12,431 nucleotides of DNA, taken from assembly GCA_900539525.1 (NCBI GenBank), contig UQCM01000076.1:1-12431 (forward strand), in the 5' to 3' direction. The stretch is from an uncultured Blautia sp. GTDB taxonomy: Bacteria; Bacillota; Clostridia; Lachnospirales; Lachnospiraceae. This document shows positions 6,252 to 12,427 of the stretch, in pieces. Each line of letters starts with the position of its first letter. Position 1 is the first letter of the stretch. Under the pieces are notes generated by a model that worked only from the letters and a program-made list of their open reading frames with translations, made no database searches and had not been told where the DNA came from. Made by a program: the position numbers and the translations under genes.

Positions 6252-6893
6252 TGTGCGGGGGGACATACGCCTCAGACGATCACAACAAAGGCAACGCCGG
6301 CTTCGGATGGTAAGATCGTGACGACATGCGCTGTCTGTCATCAGACCCTGTCTGCTTCAGTGATTGACGGGGTTTCTGATATCAGACTGTCCGATACGTC
6401 TTACCCATATAATGGAAAGACAAGGAAGCCTTCGGTTATCGTAAAAGACAGGAAAGGAAAGAGTCTTAAGGAAAATGTGGATTATCAGGTTTCTTATCCG
6501 CAGGAAAGCAGAGACGTGGGGCAGTATACGGTAACGGTTCAATTGATCGGAAATTATTCCGGCATCAAATCCCTGAGCTTTACGGTCAGCCCTGAAACGA
6601 CGAAACTTTTATCTGTAAAACCAAAGAAAAAAGCAGTTGTTGTGAAATGGAAAAAACAGGGAAATGAGATCAACGGATACCAGATTCAGTACGCTACAGA
6701 TAAAACCTTCAGAAAAAATGTGAAAACGGTAGACATTGCGAAGAGTAAGACCGGATCTCGAACGATTACGAAACTGAAAGCGAAGAAGAAATATTATGTG
6801 AGAATCCGTACATATAAGACGGTTAAGACAGGTGGTAAGAAAACAAAGCTCTATTCTGCATGGAGCAAAGCAAAGTCGGTAACTGTTAAATAA
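6252..6893 (+). pseudogene. C-terminal remnant of a secreted FN3 surface protein
   Basis: The frame is open from about 6120 to the TAA at 6891-6893, but protein-like sequence starts near 6252. It reads GGHTPQTITTKATPASDGKI and then CAVC, a two-cysteine knuckle common in large Lachnospiraceae cell-surface proteins. Next is an Ig-like strand domain (about 30-100: DTSYPYNGKTRKPSVIVKD, GQYTVTVQLIGNYSG). Last is a C-terminal fibronectin type III domain (KAVVVKWKKQ, GYQIQYATDK, KKKYYVRIRTYK, YSAWSKAKSVTVK). Full-length relatives are long proteins with a signal peptide and several such modules. Here there is no signal peptide or in-frame ATG, and a GTG at 6318 is the only likely start. The segment lies between inverted copies A and B of the structured repeat, and copy B begins at its stop codon. 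Probably non-functional. Confidence 0.65.
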
Positions 6894-7008
6894 TTTGTAA
6901 CTACTCAGAGTCATGCAGATTTATAAATATTTGCCTTGGGGAGCTTGCTCACCGGAGGCAAATTTTATAAATCTATAGGGCGAGAGCCCTACATGAGCAA
7001 AAGGAAAA
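6891..7008 (-). repeat. Structured intergenic repeat, copy B (inverted)
   Basis: This is the inverted partner of 5973-6090. On the plus strand AGATTTATAAATATTTGCCT (6917-6936) pairs with AGGCAAATTTTATAAATCT with a single bulge, around a loop holding GGGGAGCTTGCTC. A second hairpin reads TAGGGC-TCTC-GCCCTA on the minus strand. The strong fold could end transcription of the preceding remnant. Confidence 0.8.
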
Positions 7009-7044
7009 CCAGTTTTGACACCTGAAGCAATTTTTCCATGTAAT

Positions 7045-7078
7045 AAAAACAGGGCGTTTCCGTTTGGAAGCGCCCTGT
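7045..7078 (-). terminator. Intrinsic terminator of the tetR-ABC operon
   Basis: Read on the minus strand, a 13-bp stem (ACAGGGCGCTTCC with GGAAACGCCCTGT, one G-T pair) closes a four-base loop and is followed at once by a run of T (the A-run at 7045-7049 on the plus strand). It stands about ten bases after the permease stop codon. Stem, loop and U-tract together make a textbook Rho-independent terminator. Confidence 0.85.
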
Positions 7079-7088
7079 AAGGTAGTTT

Positions 7089-7874
7089 TTAATGGATATC
7101 TTTTTTCGTGTATTTCAGATAAGCAATTATGATTCCGCCAATTCCTATGACTGCACCGATAGCAACTAAAGTGGTGTCCAGACTGCCGTTTGATACAAGA
7201 TCAGCTCCCTCGCAATATCCAAACGGTGTTATGTACTTCAGAAACTCAGCGACATCGGCAATGTTTGCAATCAGGTTCAGAAAGTACATCATAACGGCAA
7301 TGCCGAGTCCTATACCTACGCTGCCTTTGCGGAGGAAAGCCGAAATACCAAAGCAAATGCCTGCCAGCTCAATCTGGAGCAGATAATAGGCGAGATGCAT
7401 CAGACTGATTTCTTTCCAGGGAATTGTCTCGCCGACGGCGGCTATAGAACCGATAGCAAGTGCGTAAATAATTATATTCATAGCTGTTATCTGAATCAGC
7501 ACGGCAATCAGTTTTTCCGTAATAATCTTTTTGCGGCTGACAGGATGAGTCAGCAGAAATTCGGCTGTTTTGTCTTTTTCCTCTTTGCTGAGCATTCCTA
7601 CTGCACAAAGAGCCGCATAAAATGCACCGCCGAGTCCCAGAATATTGCCGCACTCAACAGCGTAAAACCCGGTGAGTGTTCCGAAATTCAAACGGTCCAT
7701 ACCGAACGCTTCGGTAAAAGAACCCATAGAGGCGAACATATCGCTTACACCGTCCATCTGTCCTTTCATTTCTGGAAACAAAAAAATGCAGGTCGCAAGA
7801 AGAAATCCAATAGAAGCCGTCCATATCAAAAAGGAAGTTTTGCCTTGCCTTAGTTCGTGTTTTACAAGCGTCAT
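7089..7874 (-). CDS. ABC-2 type transporter permease
   Basis: A 261-residue integral membrane protein with about six transmembrane helices. It starts MTLVKHELRQGKTSFLIWT, where a short amphipathic stretch leads into helix 1. A large extracytoplasmic loop follows (about 35-75), then helices around residues 75-95, 125-150, 160-185, 188-205 and 235-255. The cytoplasmic segment KEEKDKTAEFLLTHPVSRKK (about 97-116) is the coupling region typical of ABC-2 permeases. It overlaps the ATPase gene upstream by four bases (ATGA type), so the two are translationally coupled and form one exporter, probably two permeases and two ATPases. Substrate unknown. Such drug- or peptide-type exporters often carry a TetR gene, as here. 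Confidence 0.87.
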   Translation of the reverse strand: MTLVKHELRQGKTSFLIWTASIGFLLATCIFLFPEMKGQMDGVSDMFASMGSFTEAFGMDRLNFGTLTGFYAVECGNILGLGGAFYAALCAVGMLSKEEKDKTAEFLLTHPVSRKKIITEKLIAVLIQITAMNIIIYALAIGSIAAVGETIPWKEISLMHLAYYLLQIELAGICFGISAFLRKGSVGIGLGIAVMMYFLNLIANIADVAEFLKYITPFGYCEGADLVSNGSLDTTLVAIGAVIGIGGIIIAYLKYTKKDIH

Positions 7875-8752
7875 ACCGTTTCACCGTCCTTTTCATAATA
7901 ATGTAGAAACACTTCTTCCAGATCAGGCTCCGTAACCGTAAGATCCTTCACCTGTCCGGAGGATAACGTGCCAAGCAGGCTGTTCATGTCGCCGCTGTAA
8001 AGAAAGCTGACCGAGTCTTCCAGATCCTTTCTGTCCCGAACGCCGCTCAGATGCTCTAAGTCAACGATACCGTGAACCGTAATGCGCTTTGCACTTGTTT
8101 TCGAGAGGACATCCACACTATTGCATGCAATGATCCGACCGTCACGGATAATCGCCGCACGGGTGCAGTTGCGCTGGATTTCCGAGAGAACATGGCTGGA
8201 TAAGAGAATCGTTGCCCCCTCCCTGTTTCTCTCCCGCAGAATGTCAAAAAACTCTTTTTGCATCAGCGGATCCAATCCGCTGGTCGGCTCGTCCAGTACC
8301 AGCAGGTCCGGTCGATGCTGTAAAGCGCAGACAATGGCAGCCTTCTTCCGGTTACCAAAGGACAGCTCATCGATCTTTCGGGATGTATCAAGCTGTAAAC
8401 GCTCACAGAGCAAGTTTGATTCTGTCATGCAATCTTTTTTCCGCAGATCGGCGGACAGCTTCAATACATCTTTCACTTTCATTCCCTGGTAAAAGAATGC
8501 TTCCGAGGGAAGATAACCGATATCCTGCAAGATGGATTCTTTTTCTTTTGTGACATCTTTTCCGAATATCATTGCGCTGCCGGAGGTGGGGGTGATCAAC
8601 CCGAGCAACGTTCGGATCGTCGTGGATTTTCCGGCGCCGTTTGGTCCGATGAAACCAAAGAACTCGCCCTGTGTTACTGTTAGATCAAGATCAATGATAC
8701 CTCTTGCCTTACCGTAGTATTTCGTAAGCTTTGTTGTTTTAATAATCTCCAT
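7871..8752 (-). CDS. ABC transporter ATP-binding protein
   Basis: This 293-residue ATPase powers the permease encoded just downstream. All core motifs are present: Walker A GPNGAGKST (about 36-44), a Q-loop region near GYLPSEAFFY, signature LSFGNRKK (about 134-141), Walker B LLVLDEPTSGLDPL (about 153-166) and the switch histidine in LLSSHVLSEI. After about residue 215 a C-terminal extension follows, usual for DrrA/CcmA-like exporters, ending in TVTEPDLEEVFLHYYEKDGE. Its ATG has AAGGAG nine bases upstream, inside the end of the tetR gene six bases away, so it is the second gene of the operon. It appears intact. Confidence 0.92.
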   Translation of the reverse strand: MEIIKTTKLTKYYGKARGIIDLDLTVTQGEFFGFIGPNGAGKSTTIRTLLGLITPTSGSAMIFGKDVTKEKESILQDIGYLPSEAFFYQGMKVKDVLKLSADLRKKDCMTESNLLCERLQLDTSRKIDELSFGNRKKAAIVCALQHRPDLLVLDEPTSGLDPLMQKEFFDILRERNREGATILLSSHVLSEIQRNCTRAAIIRDGRIIACNSVDVLSKTSAKRITVHGIVDLEHLSGVRDRKDLEDSVSFLYSGDMNSLLGTLSSGQVKDLTVTEPDLEEVFLHYYEKDGETV

Positions 8753-8758
8753 ATTCCG

Positions 8759-9016
8759 TCACTCCTTCCGAAGATAAATACTTTTCCAGAAATTCATCAG
8801 CTTTGAAAAGCCTTTTTCCATTTCATCCATATCCACATTACCACGCTGAATCTTGTTGTGAAAGTAATGAAAGAGCAGGGATTTGCTGATGCCTGCCGCT
8901 TCTGCGATCTCACTCATGGGGCTGTGCTTATAGGAATTCTGTGAAAATACCCGATAGCCGGCGTTTATGATAGCCTGTTGCTTTTCTGAGGGCAAAGAAA
9001 AGAACCTTTCGTTCAT
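8759..9016 (-). CDS. TetR-family regulator with its ligand-binding core deleted
   Basis: Only 85 residues, against about 190-200 for this family. The DNA-binding half is complete: residues 1-50 hold the TetR helix-turn-helix, with SEKQQAIINAGYRVFSQNSY and then MSEIAEAAGISKSLLFHYF and HNK. Sequence then jumps to IQRGNVDMDEMEKGFSKLMN and FWKSIYLRKE, which matches the extreme C-terminus of TetR proteins that accompany such ABC operons. About 100-120 residues that form the ligand pocket and dimer interface are missing, in frame. The ATG at 9016 is chosen because GGAGG stands eight bases upstream; the longer open frame to 9136 reads through the operator. It is first in the operon and is followed by the ATPase gene after six bases. 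Without a dimer interface it probably cannot repress, leaving the exporter constitutive (inference). Confidence 0.78.
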   Translation of the reverse strand: MNERFFSLPSEKQQAIINAGYRVFSQNSYKHSPMSEIAEAAGISKSLLFHYFHNKIQRGNVDMDEMEKGFSKLMNFWKSIYLRKE

Positions 9017-9028
9017 ATCGTAACCTCC

Positions 9029-9047
9029 ATTAACCGATTCGGTTAAT
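9029..9047. promoter_or_regulatory. TetR operator palindrome before the ABC operon
   Basis: ATTAACCGA-T-TCGGTTAAT is a perfect 19-bp palindrome just upstream of the tetR ribosome site. A -10 candidate TAAAAT (minus strand, 9051-9056) would place the transcription start inside it, the usual layout for autorepression. A second, imperfect half-site ATTGACCGAT lies at 9062-9071, 33 bp away and matching the first half at nine of ten bases. No good -35 is visible. Confidence 0.72.
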
Positions 9048-9157
9048 CCTATTTTAAATCCATTGACCGATTTTGAGGAGACCTTTCTGAAAATTAATTT
9101 GAATATATAAACGGAGTCGCAGAACTGCGGCCCCATAGAAATATATATTGTGCTAAT

Positions 9158-9433
9158 TCAATTACTTTTTCTCTCACGCAGACGCTTCCGGAAAAACAGA
9201 CTTTGTTCATTGAACTGATTTTTACTGTCTGTTTCTTCTGTGTCTTTGAGCAGATAATCTAACGAGCAGTTAAATAACTCGCTCATCCGTATCAGTTTGT
9301 TGGTTTCAGGATATGTAATATTGCTTTCCCATTTGCTGACTGCCTGTCGGGATACTCCGAGTACATCAGTAAGCTGCTCTTGCGTGTAATTGTTTTCTTT
9401 TCGTAGTTTTGATAATTTATCGCCTAATGTCAT
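9158..9433 (-). CDS. XRE/Cro-CI family HTH regulator
   Basis: A 91-residue protein that is nearly all DNA-binding domain. Residues about 6-60 form a five-helix Cro/CI fold with LSKLRKENNYTQEQLTDVLG, then VSRQAVSKWES (recognition helix) and TNKLIRMSELFNCSLDYLL. The basic tail, FFRKRLRERKSN, has no membrane or sensor domain, whereas many relatives continue into a transmembrane or DUF region, so it may be shortened. GGAGG stands seven bases before the ATG at 9433. It is transcribed in the same direction as the tetR operon but is separated from it by about 140 bp and the TetR operator. The palindrome at 9451-9463 is a likely self-operator. Targets unknown. Confidence 0.83.
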   Translation of the reverse strand: MTLGDKLSKLRKENNYTQEQLTDVLGVSRQAVSKWESNITYPETNKLIRMSELFNCSLDYLLKDTEETDSKNQFNEQSLFFRKRLRERKSN

Positions 9434-9450
9434 AGTGCGTCCTCCAATCT

Positions 9451-9463
9451 GAACAACTTGTTC
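9451..9463. promoter_or_regulatory. Palindrome upstream of the XRE gene
   Basis: GAACAA-C-TTGTTC is a perfect 13-bp dyad that lies 18 bp upstream of the XRE start codon, beside its ribosome site. A compact dyad here fits a Cro/CI-type autorepressor site. The half-sites are one base too far apart for the canonical GAAC-N4-GTTC LexA box. Confidence 0.5.
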
Positions 9464-9597
9464 GTATTAATGATACCTGTTTGATGTCTGAGAGACCACC
9501 ATCATCGAGGTTCTAAATGTAAACTACAGGTTGCATTGATGATTTTTGCGTGTTTTCTTTTATTTACCATATCGAAACATAAAGCAAATCTATTGTA

Positions 9598-9720
9598 TTA
9601 GAGATACCAAACCAAACCATTTTCTGTTGCCTGGATCGTTGCTTCTCTTATCAATATCTTCTCTGCCTCATCGCAGCTATCCATCCATTTCTTCTGAAAC
9701 TTGGTGTCATAGACCGAGGC
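9598..9720 (-). pseudogene. Possible C-terminal tail of an unidentified gene
   Basis: On the minus strand an open stretch reads ASVYDTKFQKKWMDSCDEAE and then KILIREATIQATENGLVWYL before a TAA at 9598-9600. The composition looks like real protein, and the opposite strand has no start, ribosome site or family match in this interval. The upstream side runs into the exporter fragment, which begins near 9751, so a deletion junction lies at about 9715-9750. I do not recognise the family. Nothing else is evident between 9464 and 9597 except AT-rich DNA. Confidence 0.3.
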
Positions 9721-9750
9721 AGTTTTTTCGGGATTTGGCTTGGCAGTGCT

Positions 9751-10758
9751 TCGGGACAGGAGTACCGGAACAGCTTTGGAGAGCTGAACACCTGCGTACT
9801 GGACAATCTCTACGGACTGGAGGAGATTCTGCAGTACGGGCAGCAGGTGAAACGTATGGAACAGATGACAGAGCGTACAGAATACCTGGAGCAGGTAAAT
9901 GAAAAGTTAAAGAGGCAGGAAAACCGGAAGCATGTGGTGACAGACGGAGTGATCCTGTCTGCAGGAGTACTGATGGCGGCAGTGACTGCGTTATCCAACA
10001 ACCTGCATCACACGCTGGCCAGTGGAAACCGGGTGCTGGATCTTCTGGAGGAGGAGCCTGTGACGGAGGATGTTACGGAAGGTGCAGACATCTGCAGCGG
10101 AGATGTCCGCTGTAAAGATATTTCTTTTGCCTATAATGACGCGGAAGGGGAAGAAAGGGCGGGCGTCCTGAAGGATTTCAGCGCGGAGTTTTCGCAAAAG
10201 CGCATTCATGGCATCCTGGGCAAAAGCGGCTGCGGGAAATCTACACTTCTGAAGCTTCTGATGCGTTTTTACGAGACAGAGAAGGGAAGCATCTGCTATG
10301 GCGGTGAGAATGTGAATCATATCCGGACCACAGCATTGAGACACAGCGTTTCCTACGTAACCCAGGACACGTTCTTATTCCATGATACGATTGAGAATAA
10401 TCTCCGGGTGGCGAAAGCAGATGCTTCCCGGGAGGAGATCGTGGCAGCGGCGAAAAAGGCATCGATCCATGATTTTATCATGTCCCTGCCGGAAGGATAC
10501 GGGACAAAGCTGGCTGAGCTGGGCGATTCCCTGTCCGGCGGAGAAAAACAACGGATAGGGATCGCAAGGGCATTCTTAAGTGAAGCGGACTTCATTTTTC
10601 TGGATGAGCCCACCAGCAATCTTGACAGCCTGAATGAAGGAATCATTCTGCAAAGCCTGGAGCGGGAAAAGGAAAACAGGACGATCCTTCTGGTGTCCCA
10701 CCGGAAATCGACCATGGGAATCGTGGATGATATGCTGGTGTTCCCGGAGCATGGATGA
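9751..10758 (+). pseudogene. 5'-truncated, internally deleted CydDC-like ABC exporter
   Basis: About 336 codons remain of an exporter half-transporter that is normally about 570-580 residues. Homology starts abruptly at SGQEYRNSFGELN and LDNLYGLEEILQYGQQ, the cytoplasmic helices after transmembrane helix 4, so the N-terminal membrane part is gone. Then VTDGVILSAGVLM jumps directly to AAVTALSNNLHHTLASGNRV. Relatives have another ~30 residues, including a transmembrane hairpin, between these two blocks. The nucleotide-binding domain looks complete: Walker A GKSGCGKST, Q-loop VTQDTF, signature LSGGEKQR, Walker B FIFLDEPTSNLD, switch SHR. The stop TGA at 10756-10758 stands where relatives usually encode Arg (EHG-R-MS), a likely CGA-to-TGA change near the natural end. 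No start codon or ribosome site is credible. It is almost certainly non-functional as a transporter. Confidence 0.72.
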
Positions 10759-10823
10759 ATGTCAGTACAGCCCACACCAGATAACCTTATTTTTCCATGG
10801 TCTGATTTCCCGATAGCACAGGT

Positions 10824-10844
10824 GTAAAAGCCTCAGGCTTTTAC
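10824..10844 (-). terminator. Hairpin enclosing the HPr-LDH stop codon
   Basis: GTAAAAGCC (10824-10832) and GGCTTTTAC (10836-10844) form a perfect nine-bp stem. The three-base loop (10833-10835) is exactly the TGA stop codon of the HPr-LDH gene on the minus strand. There is no T-run beyond the run within the stem itself, so it is an unusual, possibly weak terminator or a 3'-end stabilising structure. Confidence 0.5.
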
Positions 10845-12125
10845 CACGGCGTCTCCAAAGTCATTGCCTTCATTAAAGTTTCGGGCATTTTCCATGGTTA
10901 CGACTGCGATGGCCTGCATAGCCTCGCGGGTGAAGAAGGCCTGATGGCTGGTCAGCACCACCTGCGGGAACATCAGCAGGCGGGCAGTGATATCGTCTGT
11001 AATCGCCTTGTCGCTGCGGTCCGTGTAGACGTTGTTATCTTCTCCTTCATAGACATCCAGCGCTACTGCATGGAATTTTCCCTGTTTCAGGGCTGCGATC
11101 AGCGCCTCGTTGTCCACCAGGCCGCCGCGGGCGGTATTTACCAGCATCACGGAATCCTTCATCAGGGAAATGGTTTCCTCGTTGATGATATGGTAGGTGG
11201 ACGGGAACAGCGGTGCATGCAGAGAGATCAGGTCGGATTTCTGGAACAGCTCTTCCTTTTCCACATAGGTCAGCAGACCTTCCTCTTCCAGTGCGCGATT
11301 CGGATAGGCGTCCCATCCCAGGACGGTCATTCCGTAGCCCTTACAGATCCTGGCCATGCAGACACCGATCTTTCCGGTTCCGAGAATTCCGGCCACTTTA
11401 TTGTGCAGATCCAGACCAAGCAGCCCGCTGAGAGCAAAATTGTTGTCTTTCACCTTATTGTAGGCTTTGTGCAGATGGCGGTTGGCCTCCTGGAGGATCG
11501 CCATGGCATGCTCGGCCACTGCATAAGGAGAATAGGCTGGCACACGCAGTACGGTGATGCCGTATTCTTTTGCAGCTTCCAGATCCACATTGTTAAATCC
11601 GGCGCAGCGCAGCAGGATCAGCCGGATGCCGTAGTCATGGAGCTGTTCAATGACAGGGCGGGATACGTTGTCATTGACGAACACACATACAGCGTCGTAG
11701 CCGCGTGCCAGATTCGCCGTCTCCGGTCCCAGATTGGAGCTGAAATATTTGATATCGGAATTGTAGGTACCTTCCCCCTTGTCCTTTGTCAGCTCACTGA
11801 AAAATGTCCGGTCATAATCCTTTGTTCCGAAAAAGGCGATCTTCAATATCCTGGCCGTTTTTCTTTCATTAAAATTCTTCTCCAGCACATCCTGAATAGC
11901 GGCAAGGCAGGCTTCTTCATCCTCACCTTCAATTGTAAAGGTCAGAACATCATCCTTTTTTGCCTGCAAAGAGAGAAGATCCAGCACATTTTGGCCGGAA
12001 GCGCTTCTGTCGTTTGCGCCCACCGTGACAGAACTCTTAAAATTCACACAGCACTGTGCCAGCAGTGCACACGGGCGTGCATGGATGCCGTTCGGGTTTG
12101 AAACAACGTACGTAAAATTTTTCAT
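10833..12125 (-). CDS. HPr phosphocarrier-D-lactate dehydrogenase fusion protein
   Basis: One uninterrupted 430-residue frame. Residues 1-85 are a complete HPr domain: NGIHARP places His15 and Arg17 exactly as in Bacillus HPr, and LLSLQAKKDD matches the region after helix B. The position of regulatory Ser46 is Asn46. After a short basic linker (NERKTARI), residues 95-430 are a complete LdhA-type D-lactate dehydrogenase, which reduces pyruvate to D-lactate with NADH. Visible are CAGFNNVDL and VPAYSPYAVAEHA, the Rossmann GTGKIG (249-254) with Asp272 (NAD preference), and the catalytic Arg333 (NTARGGLVD), Glu362 (DVYEGE) and His394 (SHQAFFT). No ribosome site or in-frame ATG exists at the domain junction, so a separately translated enzyme is unlikely. 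The ATG at 12125 follows AAAGGAG at a longish 13 bases. Monocistronic, cytoplasmic. The HPr part may tie lactate formation to PTS phosphorylation state (inference). Confidence 0.93.
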   Translation of the reverse strand: MKNFTYVVSNPNGIHARPCALLAQCCVNFKSSVTVGANDRSASGQNVLDLLSLQAKKDDVLTFTIEGEDEEACLAAIQDVLEKNFNERKTARILKIAFFGTKDYDRTFFSELTKDKGEGTYNSDIKYFSSNLGPETANLARGYDAVCVFVNDNVSRPVIEQLHDYGIRLILLRCAGFNNVDLEAAKEYGITVLRVPAYSPYAVAEHAMAILQEANRHLHKAYNKVKDNNFALSGLLGLDLHNKVAGILGTGKIGVCMARICKGYGMTVLGWDAYPNRALEEEGLLTYVEKEELFQKSDLISLHAPLFPSTYHIINEETISLMKDSVMLVNTARGGLVDNEALIAALKQGKFHAVALDVYEGEDNNVYTDRSDKAITDDITARLLMFPQVVLTSHQAFFTREAMQAIAVVTMENARNFNEGNDFGDAVVKA

Positions 12126-12190
12126 TTCTAACTTATTACTCCTTTCTGCAATTCATCCTTATTATTAACAGTATCACATTCTATGATGCA

Positions 12191-12219
12191 ATTATACATT
12201 TTTTGGGAGGAAAAGTAAA
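12191..12219 (-). promoter_or_regulatory. Promoter of the HPr-LDH gene
   Basis: On the minus strand the -35 TTTACT (12214-12219) and a perfect -10 TATAAT (12191-12196) are separated by 17 bp, a good sigma-A promoter. The leader is about 55-60 nt and ends in AAAGGAG before the ATG at 12125. Confidence 0.75.
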
Positions 12220-12239
12220 TTTGATTCTTGTTTTGATTC
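12220..12239. repeat. Tandem TTTGATTC boxes upstream of the HPr-LDH -35
   Basis: TTTGATTC occurs at 12220-12227 and again at 12232-12239, exactly 12 bp apart and directly next to the -35 on its upstream side. The second box extends to TTTGATTCAAA, an 11-bp palindrome. The position would suit an activator, but I know of no regulator with this site. Confidence 0.4.
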
Positions 12240-12288
12240 AAATCTGAAATGCTGACAAGGTAGTTTTTCATCTGCCCGAGATGGAGTC

Positions 12289-12427
12289 AAGGCATCAAAT
12301 TGACTGATCTGTATTTGACCCCGTGATGCCTTCGGATTTTTCCGTGCTTCGCACTCTCAAAATCCGAAAAACATTTGAAATCCGCTCATTTTTCTTCGAA
12401 AAATGGCTACTTTCTCATGTTTAGCGG
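12289..12427. other. Stacked hairpin region (possible structured RNA or repeat)
   Basis: No gene is visible from 12240 to the window end, but the DNA is densely self-complementary. AAGGCATCA (12289-12297) pairs with TGATGCCTT (12324-12332). TTCGGATTTT (12331-12340) pairs with AAAATCCGAA (12359-12368), enclosing GTGC-TTC-GCAC. CATTTTTC (12387-12394) pairs with GAAAAATG (12398-12405), and CCGCT (12382-12386) pairs with AGCGG (12423-12427) outside it. The first two stems share TT and could switch. The structure continues past the edge, so its strand and extent are unknown. Confidence 0.45.

Noticed and set aside
9017..9136. N-terminal extension of TetR to an ATG at 9136
   Set aside because: The extension translates the operator repeats (SVNG twice) and the promoter. 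The ATG at 9016 has a proper GGAGG site.
9451..9463. LexA box upstream of the XRE gene
   Set aside because: The dyad GAACAACTTGTTC has a five-base spacer instead of four, and a self-operator explains its position better.
10944..12101. 385-codon open frame on the plus strand opposite the HPr-LDH gene
   Set aside because: It is an antisense shadow. The opposite frame carries every HPr and dehydrogenase motif, and this one has no ribosome site or recognisable domain.
12150..12180. Possible Rex (NADH-sensing) site upstream of HPr-LDH, around TGTTAATAAT
   Set aside because: Only one half-site resembles TTGTTAA. The second half is missing, so it does not meet the Rex palindrome.
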